Below are positions 7,418 to 14,595 of a stretch of 64,000 nucleotides of DNA, one piece after another. The notes beneath the pieces are model-generated. The model saw only the letters and a list, made by a program, of their open reading frames with translations, was not told where the DNA came from and did not search any database. Position 1 is the first letter of the stretch. Each line of letters begins with the position of its first letter. The translations under genes were made by a program, and so were the position numbers. This DNA comes from a virus, in IMG/VR virus record IMGVR_UViG_3300037297_000066, positions 372,001 through 436,000 of that record; one strand, 5' to 3'.

Positions 7418-8428
7418 ATGAGCAAGAAAGAAGAAGGGCTTACTCTTGGGGTAGGTCTAGACATCGGGACCATGAACCTTGTAGGGGCCCGGGAGGTGGA
7501 AGGCAAGACCGTCTTCACACAGGTACGGGACGCCTTTCTGGACCTTGATCCGGAAGCGAAACGATCTCTCAAGATGTCGGGAGTGAACTTTCTGGAGAGC
7601 AACGGGTCCTTGGTGGTGGTTGGGGACAGTGCCTTGACCATGGCCAACCTTTTCAAGAGGGAGGCTCGTCGTCCTTTGAGTCGAGGGGTGATCTCGGCTG
7701 GGGAACTGGATGCTCAAGAGATCTTGAACGTCTTGTTGCTTGAAGTGGTGGAGCAGGCCCGGGAAGAGGGGGAGCACTGCTTCTACTCAGTTCCTGCGCC
7801 GCCTCTTGATGATCCAGGTCAAGACATCATTTTCCACACTGAGATCTTTCGTAAGATCATCAGGGGGCACAAGTACACGGCGCATCCAGCCAACGAGGCG
7901 ATGGCCATCATCTTCAGCCAGTGCGTTGAGGAGCAGTTCTCGGGTTTGGCGGTGAGTTTCGGGGCCGGGATGTGCAACGTGGCCTTGGCCTACAAGGCTG
8001 CTTCTGGAATGGAATTTTCCTTGGCTCGGGGAGGAGACTGGGTGGATTCTCAGTCGGCCCGAGCGGTGGGCAAGACTGCTAGTCAGATGTGTGCCATCAA
8101 GGAAAAGGGAGTGAACCTGGCTCAACCTCAAGGTAGAGAACAGGAGGCTCTGGCTCTCTACATTCGCTCTTTGATCAACTACTGTCTCCAGAACATCGTT
8201 GCTCAGTTCAAGAAGGTTCGAAACGATGTGTCGTTGCCTGATCCGATCCCCTTTATCGTTTCGGGAGGATCTTCGATGGCCGGCGGGTTCTTGGAGTTGT
8301 TCAAGGATGAGTTCCAGCAGGTCAAAGGGTTCCCCATCGAAATCAGTGAGATTCGAGCAGCCGCCGATCCCATGACAGCCGTGGCCGAGGGGTTGTTGGT
8401 GCTCGCCAAGCAGGAACACGAAGAGTAG
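7418..8428 (+). CDS. Actin/MreB-superfamily ATPase (phage actin-like protein)
   Basis: 336 aa, the size of MreB/ParM proteins. ASKHA-fold landmarks appear in order: phosphate-1 loop GVGLDIGTMN (D15-T18), connect-1 PANEAMAII (~157-164), phosphate-2 loop VSFGAGMCN (~179-187), an MreB/FtsA-like GGDWVDSQSA (~205-214), and adenosine loop VSGGSSMAGGF (281-291). The usual Asp of phosphate-2 (D-x-G-x-G) is Ser180 here, so hydrolysis may differ from the norm. No signal peptide or obvious membrane helix. Actin-like phage proteins can form filaments that move or position particles or DNA; which function applies here is unknown. GAGGA is 5 bases from the ATG. The next gene starts with GTG one base after the stop, so it shares the transcript with tail genes. 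Confidence 0.85.
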   Translation: MSKKEEGLTLGVGLDIGTMNLVGAREVEGKTVFTQVRDAFLDLDPEAKRSLKMSGVNFLESNGSLVVVGDSALTMANLFKREARRPLSRGVISAGELDAQEILNVLLLEVVEQAREEGEHCFYSVPAPPLDDPGQDIIFHTEIFRKIIRGHKYTAHPANEAMAIIFSQCVEEQFSGLAVSFGAGMCNVALAYKAASGMEFSLARGGDWVDSQSARAVGKTASQMCAIKEKGVNLAQPQGREQEALALYIRSLINYCLQNIVAQFKKVRNDVSLPDPIPFIVSGGSSMAGGFLELFKDEFQQVKGFPIEISEIRAAADPMTAVAEGLLVLAKQEHEE

Positions 8429-8429
8429 C

Positions 8430-9605
8430 GTGTACTACTTTCTCACCAACTCCCTTAGGAACCGTTTGATTCTGGAGCTGCAGGATTCGTTTTCGAAGCA
8501 TGCTCTCTACAAAAAGATCGTTCCTAACATCCAGAACAAGTACGCCTTCAAAGAGCGGCCTCAGTTTGGGGTAGTGGTCAAGGGAGCCAGCGGAAACAAA
8601 ATCCAGCTCTCGGCGGACAACTTCATTGGGGAAGTACTGAGCCATGTCATGCTGGCGTATGTGGGGGAACATCAGTTTCCCTTGGAGTGGGTGAGAGAGG
8701 ACCTGAATAGAGTTAGGGCAGCAGGAGGTTTCCCTTCTCCTCCGGGGATCTACTATATCGAGGTTCTTCAGGCTCCAACCAATCCGACAGAGCCTGGGTT
8801 TTTCGCTATCGACCCTCTTTACACGCAGCCTGATGAAGCGGTTCTGGTTTTCCAGTCGGGAATTGAGAAAGAGGCCCAGCTTCAGAACGTACCCGTTCAG
8901 GACACTGTGCGGATCTGGGAGAACAACAAGCGGCTTCTCATCGAGGGAACGGACTACATCGTCAATTATGAGACGGGGGCGGTGGCTGTCTTGCAGTCGT
9001 TCCCTCCTGGGACTACTTGGATTGCTCAATACCGTTATGCTGGGGAGTCCCAAGGTCCTATTCCCTTCTACTGGAACAGGGCGGACTTCGAGAGCATTCC
9101 GGGGGTGGTACTGGCTTTTGGAAAGAGAGCTGTTGAGGGGGATACGGTGGCTGTGGTTGTCTACCAGGATAGGGTAGGCACAGCCAAGGCTTATGGAGGG
9201 CAATTCGAAGCCTCTTTTGATTTGGATGTTATGGCTCGTGATACCGAGCAGGTGGGGGAAATCGCCGACATGATCTTCATGTACCTCATGGCGGAGAAGC
9301 GTCCGATTCTGAGTGAAGAAGGTCTAGAGATCATGGACGTCTCTATGGGGGGTGAGGCTGAAGAAGTGATGGATGAGAGTGGAGACAACTACTCCTATAC
9401 CGTTTCCATGTCGGTACAGATCCAGTCGGTGTGGGAAATTCATATTCCGCAACCTCTCACCATCAGCAGAGCTACTCCTGTGACAGCTGCGGGGGATTCC
9501 GATCCTTCTCAACCTTCAGGACTTGTGGCCAGGGCGGACAAGCTGTTTTTCCAGACCACCCCCATTCTGGCCAACAGAAATCCAGATTACGAACGCATCG
9601 GATGA
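8430..9605 (+). CDS. Neck/tail-terminator-like structural protein
   Basis: 391 aa from a GTG at 8430, one base after the upstream stop. The N-terminal ~110 residues are helical and mixed (FLTNSLRNRLILELQDSF). Residues ~140-210 contain the beta module VRIWENNKRLLIEGTDYIV...GAVAVLQSFPPGTT...YRYAG, which recurs in other proteins of this window. Residues ~245-345 hold GQFEASFDLDVMARDTEQVG, a helix (IADMIFMYLMAEKRPIL) and VSMSVQIQSVWEIHIPQP, similar in style to tail-terminator/joining proteins encoded just upstream of sheath genes. Terminator function is inferred from this style and the position. Confidence 0.45.
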   Translation: MYYFLTNSLRNRLILELQDSFSKHALYKKIVPNIQNKYAFKERPQFGVVVKGASGNKIQLSADNFIGEVLSHVMLAYVGEHQFPLEWVREDLNRVRAAGGFPSPPGIYYIEVLQAPTNPTEPGFFAIDPLYTQPDEAVLVFQSGIEKEAQLQNVPVQDTVRIWENNKRLLIEGTDYIVNYETGAVAVLQSFPPGTTWIAQYRYAGESQGPIPFYWNRADFESIPGVVLAFGKRAVEGDTVAVVVYQDRVGTAKAYGGQFEASFDLDVMARDTEQVGEIADMIFMYLMAEKRPILSEEGLEIMDVSMGGEAEEVMDESGDNYSYTVSMSVQIQSVWEIHIPQPLTISRATPVTAAGDSDPSQPSGLVARADKLFFQTTPILANRNPDYERIG

Positions 9606-9608
9606 ACC

Positions 9609-10043
9609 ATGCCCAAGTACACTTTCGAGTGTGATTCCTGCAACGTTAGGTTCACTCGGACTCTCAAAATGGGAGAACACCTGACCTGCGCCTGTCCCAA
9701 GTGCAGAGAGCAGGTTCCTAGGTTTTGGGATGGACAGGGGTTTTCCTTCGATTTTGCCGAGGGAGGGAAGGCCCCGGCAAACAGTGGGGTGACCAAGCAC
9801 GATTATCCGACGGCGGACCAGGCTGTGGGAAGGTCCGCCGACAAACGGTGGGCAGAGTACCGAGAGCGGGAAAAGGTGAAAGAAAAGGTTCGGGAGAGGG
9901 GGGGTTCCAGAGCCTTGAATCGGACAGACTCCCCGGAAATAAACGGAAATCGTAGCTATATCCAGTACACAGCCATAGGAGAAAAGGAGCTCCAGGGACG
10001 TCGGGAAGTGGTGGGTAAGCTTAAGCAGCTAGAGCCTCGATAA
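9609..10043 (+). CDS. FmdB-like zinc-ribbon protein
   Basis: 144 aa. The N-terminus MPKYTFECDSCNVRF...CACPKCREQVPRF matches the FmdB-type zinc ribbon: MPxYxFxCxxC, about 20 residues, then CPxC. C8/C11 and C30/C33 are the likely ligands. The remainder is charged and helical (WAEYREREKVKEKVRERGG). Single zinc-ribbon proteins of this kind often lie in phage structural operons without known function. ATG is three bases beyond the upstream stop. The 120-base gap downstream, before the sheath gene, holds a small hairpin. Confidence 0.7.
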   Translation: MPKYTFECDSCNVRFTRTLKMGEHLTCACPKCREQVPRFWDGQGFSFDFAEGGKAPANSGVTKHDYPTADQAVGRSADKRWAEYREREKVKEKVRERGGSRALNRTDSPEINGNRSYIQYTAIGEKELQGRREVVGKLKQLEPR

Positions 10044-10055
10044 ACTATCGTTTGA

Positions 10056-10071
10056 CTCTACTAATGTAGAG
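10056..10071 (+). other. Small hairpin in the sheath gene leader
   Basis: CTCTAC / GTAGAG with a TAAT loop, 13 bases after the stop of the zinc-ribbon gene. It lies in the 120-base leader (10044-10163) of the sheath gene. No convincing -35/-10 promoter or U-tract terminator is visible in this leader, apart from a short T-run at 10139-10143. Confidence 0.4.
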
Positions 10072-10150
10072 CGGTTCTGCTGCTCAGATTCAGATGTAGA
10101 CGTAGATCAAAAGCCCTAGATCCAGATTAAAATTGGCATTTTTCCTGCGA

Positions 10151-10157
10151 ATAGGAG
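10151..10157 (+). promoter_or_regulatory. Ribosome-binding site of the tail sheath gene (GTG start)
   Basis: ATAGGAG ends six bases before the GTG at 10164-10166. No ATG offers an equally good context, so this site fixes a GTG start for the sheath. The resulting N-terminus MSLGPLTTYVPPGIYTR is typical of sheath proteins. Confidence 0.6.
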
Positions 10158-10163
10158 TGTCCA

Positions 10164-13100
10164 GTGTCTCTAGGACCATTGACGACCTACGTTCCCCCTG
10201 GCATCTACACCCGCACCCTGACCGAGGTCAACGCAGCCAACTTGGTGGCTGGCCTTCGGATCCCCGTTGTCATTGGCGTGGGACAGGAACAGCTGGAGCA
10301 ATCCGACCTGGAAATGGTCAGGGGTAGCTCGGCTACTCTGGACCAGCAAATCGTCAGCGAGGACGTCTCACAGTCTTTCGTGGTGGACAACTCCAATCCT
10401 CTGGTTCCCGTTCTGGGACCCACGGATGGGACCTTCACGACGGTTCGAGTTCGCAACTACCCCATTGTGGATGGACAGGGCTTTGGCCGAGTGACCAACG
10501 ACGTTCGTTCGGTCAGTGCCACGGTCAACGGGACGCCTGTGGCCATCGGAAGTGTGCAGGGTACCAACGGATACATCACCTTCCAGGTACCGCCTCAGGT
10601 GGGGGACGACGTTCGGGTCACCTATTACTTCCACCGAGGAGACACTGCTTTCACGGATACCGTGTCTGACCAGGTGACTCCGACCACAGCGGACCTGACC
10701 ACTCCTGCAGTGGCCAACTTCGCTTTCACGACAGGTATCAGCGACACCTTCGTGATCGGAGTGGATGGTACTGACAGTACCGTTGTCTTTACCGAGGGCA
10801 TTCACACAGCTCTAGCCGTCAAGACCATGATCGACGCCGCTCTGATCACTGGATTGACTACGGCAGTCTTCACGGACAACGAAGGCAATGACCACGTCAC
10901 TCTGACGGCGGCTCAGAAGCTGGTGATTGGTACGGGCAACGCTAATGGAGCTTTGGGCTTCACGGCGGGGGCTTCCACCAGTCGAAACGTCAACTTCCGG
11001 GTGTTCCAGCGTCCTATCGTGGATGGAACGGATGGAGGGATCACCACCACAGACCCAAGCAAGGTTGTGGTGCTAGTGAACAACTCTCAGGTCATTCCCA
11101 CTGCTGTGGATGGCACCAACGGAATCGTGACTTTGCCGATGGCCCCTGCGGCTGGAAGCACCGTCACAATTCAGTACTGGGCCAACACGTGGCAGGACAC
11201 CTTCGACTACTTGCCCAACACGCTGGTTTCGACGGTGACCCGTTGCGGGTTCTCGCCTGGTCGTTCGGACTACATCCAGAACCAGGATTTCGTCATCTCC
11301 AATCCGAGCGAGGATGTCTCGGTGGTCCACTGGGGCTCCAGTGTGGCTGTTTCCTCAGTCCTGAGAACGGCTGGGGCAACCGTCTTCGACGAGACGCAGA
11401 TCCTGGCCTCTTTGGTCGATGACAAGATGTACTTGGCGGAATGCACCCGGGTGGTAGACACCACGGTCGTTCCTGCCGAGACATCTCCCAATGAGTTCCT
11501 GCTCCCGGCTATTCCGACCACAGGCAACGGTCGAGACACGCCGCTTGGGAGCACACTCTACAACACGGTCACCAATGGCCGGATGAACCTGAACACGGAT
11601 CGTCCCGATCTCATCACGGTCTACACTGGTCGAGATCTTCGGGATGCGTTGGGTCGGGATCCCATCGATGTGATCGAAGTGGATGCCCTCAATCGCCAGA
11701 TCACGCTCAAGCAGGCCGTTCCTCCAGATCACAACGCCTACGCCACGTTCTGGTATAGCCGTCTGTCTGACGACACCTACGTGCTGACCAACAAGGTGGC
11801 TGGAGCCGTTGGTACAGGAGAGTACGAGGTATTCAGTTCCGTTCAGAACAACAACCTCTTGCAGGTTCTGTTCGGAAGCAAGACGGCTACCGAAGTCATT
11901 CAGTGGCCTCGGGGAGTGGAGAGTATTCCAGATGCCTTCCACACGGGTACGGGAACTGGGTCTCCAGTGGCCGAGACTGTCACTGTTACCTTCGCTTCTG
12001 AGGCAGCCAAGAATGCTGCTTACACTAACGAAGGGGCCGCTCCCTACGAGTTCTTCGCTGGAACTTCGGATCAGTGGGTGACCGTGCTCAACGGCGTGAC
12101 CTACCCTACGGACCTGGATACAGCCGTGGTTGGTCGAATCGTTGGGACTCGGGTGGCTGTGGATGGTTCCGACCAGATCACCTTCACCACGGGCGTCAAC
12201 GACGTTCTGAACCTGACCATCGACGGTACGGACTACACTGTGACTTTCTCAGCAGGCGCTACTGCTGTGGGGCCAGTGGGAACGCCTGGGACGGTCCTTG
12301 CTCAGATCGCTGCGGTCATTCCGACCACACCTGAACTGGTTCAGTTGGGTCCCTCGGGATCTGATGTGATGTTCATCATCCCCTCGTCTTCGACGCCTGC
12401 GGCTTTGCCTGGTGGCTTCGACCATGTCTCTGCGGTCAGCGTCCGTCAGGGTACTGCCGAGACGACTTTGGGCTTTGTGCCTTTCCAGTCGGCCTCGGGG
12501 ACTCCCACGGCAACCAACAAGCCGGCCACCCTTTTGGGTACGGAGACCGGGGACTTCATCATCACTCTTGGCGTGAACGACGAGTTCAAGTTCCGGGTCG
12601 ATGGATTGGAGTACACAGTCACTCTGACGGCGGGCACTCGTACGGCGACCCAGGTGGTTTCGGACATCACGGGTGTGGTTGCTGGGGTGGCTTCTGTGGG
12701 TACCTTGGCCAACTTGGACAAGGTTCGACTCACCAGTACCACCACCAACTCTGGCTCTAGGATCGTCATTCTCGATGGCTCAGCCAACGATACGCTGGGC
12801 TTCACCGAAGATGATTCGGCGAGCTACACGCCTGTCACGGCTCAGGAAGTGGTCAACGAGCTTCTGGCCACGGCCAGTTTCCAGACCGACGGGGTGGCTT
12901 ACGTTTCCACCATCAATGGAAGCCAGTACGTAACCATTGAGTCCAGTGATGTGGGAGCCACTACCCCATCGGCATCGAGCATCGCTTTCACGTCGGTTTC
13001 CAACTCGGCATTCAACACTACCACGGGTACAGGCATCGAGCCTGGCACCAGTGGAGACAATGGTGAGGACGCTCGGGACATTTACACCGTTGCCACGGAC

Positions 13101-14423
13101 CGAACAGACGGCCTGGGTTCTGGTGGAACCGGTGTTCCGGGGCAGACCTACACGGATGCCAAGACGGGCCTGAGATTCACGGTTCTGGAGTCTGCCACGG
13201 GGTCCTACACTCCTGGAGGCACCTTTACTCTGACTGTCAGCCCGACCTGGAAAGTCCATCCTTCGATTCCAAGCCTGCAGTTGGGCGGTCTCGAAGTCAT
13301 CGTCACGGACACGGTGGGTGTGGGAGTGGACGACACGGCCAATGTTCAGGCGTTCAATCCTGGTGGTAGCGAGCCAGCTGTCGGAGACTTCTACTACATC
13401 AGCTATCAGTACCTGAAGCAGGATTTCTCGACTCGGCTGTTCCAAACCTTCAAGGTCATCGAGGCCAACTTTGGTCGTTTGAGTCCTGAAAACAGGGTCA
13501 CCTTGGCTAGCTTCCTGGCCATTCTGAATGGTGCGGTCCTCGTGGGTATCAAACAGGTGCTCAAGGAGTCCAACACCAACCAGGCCAGTGACGCTTCGTT
13601 CTTGGCGGCCCTTCAGGAGCTGACCATTCCGCTGCCTGGCAACGTCAAGCCGGATGTATTGGTGCCTCTCACGACCTCTACGACGGTCTATGGGGCTCTG
13701 ATGCAGCACTGTGAGGTTCAGTCCAACATTCGCAACCAAGCGGAAAGGATGGGCTTCATTGGGTTCGCTTCGGGAACCTCTCCGATCACAGCCCAAACGA
13801 TTGCCAAGAGCTTGCTCAGCAACCGTATCGTGGCTGTGTACCCGGACTCGGCAGTCATTACTGTGACCAATGAACTGGGTGAGAGCAGCGAATCTCTGGT
13901 TGACGGCACCTTCCTGGCTTCAGCTTTGGCTGGTGCGATCGTCAGCCCGGCTGTGGACGTGGCGACTCCGTACACGAGGCGACAACTTGTCGGAATCGAC
14001 CGGCTTCCTCGGGTTTTGGACCCGGTGGAGGCAAGCCAGACAGCAGTGGCTGGTATCACGGTCCTGGAGGATCTCGCAACAACTGTTCGAGTCAAGCAGG
14101 GTCTGACCACGGACATGTCCACGATTCTGACTCGCCTTCCCACGGTGACTCAGATTGCGGACTTCGTGCAGCAACAGTCCCGAGCTACCTTGGATGCCTT
14201 CGTGGGCACCAAGTTCCTCAGCCAAAGGACGAACGAAGTCGAAGTCTCGATGACTTCTCTGTTCAACCAGATGTTGCAGGCAGAGATTGTTGGAGGCTTC
14301 ACGGGAATCAACGCAGAGGTGGATCCCAACGATCCGACCATCATGCGGTTCGAGGCGTTCTACGCTCCGATCTTCCCGCTTTTGTACATCGTCCTCACAT
14401 TCAACCTAAGAGCTAACGTCTAG
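10164..14423 (+). CDS. Tail sheath protein, unusually long, with inserted repeat domains
   Basis: 1419 aa, about two to three times a usual sheath (~400-700 aa). The N-terminus TTYVPPGIYTRTLTEVNAAN and the C-terminus ending RFEAFYAPIFPLLYIVLTFN are characteristic of contractile-tail sheath subunits, as is FIGFASG at ~1200. The C-terminal ~340 residues are the conserved polymerising core. Inserted beta domains explain the excess length. Two copies of a VNGTP...G.ItF..pP..GD.V.V.Y module lie at ~117-170 and ~300-355. Three copies of a TTGVNDxLxLTIDGTDYTV...LGF module resembling the flagellin hook-IN motif lie at ~188-272, ~672-778 and ~797-886. These probably decorate the tail surface. A hairpin follows the stop. 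The tube gene is 7.5 kb downstream, separated by the helicase island, whereas it usually adjoins the sheath gene. Confidence 0.9.
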   Translation: MSLGPLTTYVPPGIYTRTLTEVNAANLVAGLRIPVVIGVGQEQLEQSDLEMVRGSSATLDQQIVSEDVSQSFVVDNSNPLVPVLGPTDGTFTTVRVRNYPIVDGQGFGRVTNDVRSVSATVNGTPVAIGSVQGTNGYITFQVPPQVGDDVRVTYYFHRGDTAFTDTVSDQVTPTTADLTTPAVANFAFTTGISDTFVIGVDGTDSTVVFTEGIHTALAVKTMIDAALITGLTTAVFTDNEGNDHVTLTAAQKLVIGTGNANGALGFTAGASTSRNVNFRVFQRPIVDGTDGGITTTDPSKVVVLVNNSQVIPTAVDGTNGIVTLPMAPAAGSTVTIQYWANTWQDTFDYLPNTLVSTVTRCGFSPGRSDYIQNQDFVISNPSEDVSVVHWGSSVAVSSVLRTAGATVFDETQILASLVDDKMYLAECTRVVDTTVVPAETSPNEFLLPAIPTTGNGRDTPLGSTLYNTVTNGRMNLNTDRPDLITVYTGRDLRDALGRDPIDVIEVDALNRQITLKQAVPPDHNAYATFWYSRLSDDTYVLTNKVAGAVGTGEYEVFSSVQNNNLLQVLFGSKTATEVIQWPRGVESIPDAFHTGTGTGSPVAETVTVTFASEAAKNAAYTNEGAAPYEFFAGTSDQWVTVLNGVTYPTDLDTAVVGRIVGTRVAVDGSDQITFTTGVNDVLNLTIDGTDYTVTFSAGATAVGPVGTPGTVLAQIAAVIPTTPELVQLGPSGSDVMFIIPSSSTPAALPGGFDHVSAVSVRQGTAETTLGFVPFQSASGTPTATNKPATLLGTETGDFIITLGVNDEFKFRVDGLEYTVTLTAGTRTATQVVSDITGVVAGVASVGTLANLDKVRLTSTTTNSGSRIVILDGSANDTLGFTEDDSASYTPVTAQEVVNELLATASFQTDGVAYVSTINGSQYVTIESSDVGATTPSASSIAFTSVSNSAFNTTTGTGIEPGTSGDNGEDARDIYTVATDRTDGLGSGGTGVPGQTYTDAKTGLRFTVLESATGSYTPGGTFTLTVSPTWKVHPSIPSLQLGGLEVIVTDTVGVGVDDTANVQAFNPGGSEPAVGDFYYISYQYLKQDFSTRLFQTFKVIEANFGRLSPENRVTLASFLAILNGAVLVGIKQVLKESNTNQASDASFLAALQELTIPLPGNVKPDVLVPLTTSTTVYGALMQHCEVQSNIRNQAERMGFIGFASGTSPITAQTIAKSLLSNRIVAVYPDSAVITVTNELGESSESLVDGTFLASALAGAIVSPAVDVATPYTRRQLVGIDRLPRVLDPVEASQTAVAGITVLEDLATTVRVKQGLTTDMSTILTRLPTVTQIADFVQQQSRATLDAFVGTKFLSQRTNEVEVSMTSLFNQMLQAEIVGGFTGINAEVDPNDPTIMRFEAFYAPIFPLLYIVLTFNLRANV

Positions 14424-14434
14424 TTCGAAGGACG

Positions 14435-14462
14435 GGGTGCCAAGGGATAGCCTTTGGCACCC
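14435..14462 (+). terminator. Strong hairpin after the sheath gene, possible terminator or processing site
   Basis: GGGTGCCAA (14435-14443) and TTGGCACCC (14454-14462) form a perfect 9-bp stem with a 10-base loop, 12 bases after the sheath stop. The following bases (TGTGAGGGTTCCTT) are not a real U-tract, so termination would be weak; 3'-end stabilisation of the abundant sheath mRNA is an alternative. The rest of the 172-base gap (14424-14595) shows only a 6-bp hairpin (TCATGT/ACATGA, 14531-14547) and no clear promoter. Confidence 0.5.
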
Positions 14463-14595
14463 TGTGAGGGTTCCTTCCTAGGGGTCTGTAAATCCTGTCT
14501 TTTTTGGCAGGAGCATTCGCAGGCTAGGGCTCATGTGCTATACATGAACCTCGTAGGTCTATGCCGTTTTGGTGTAATGATCTTATCACCTAGGT

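Noticed and set aside
10044-10163. Promoter in the sheath leader (TTGACT at 10053)
   Set aside because: No acceptable -10 element at 16-18 bases spacing; AT-rich TTAAAAT lies too far from any -35 candidate.
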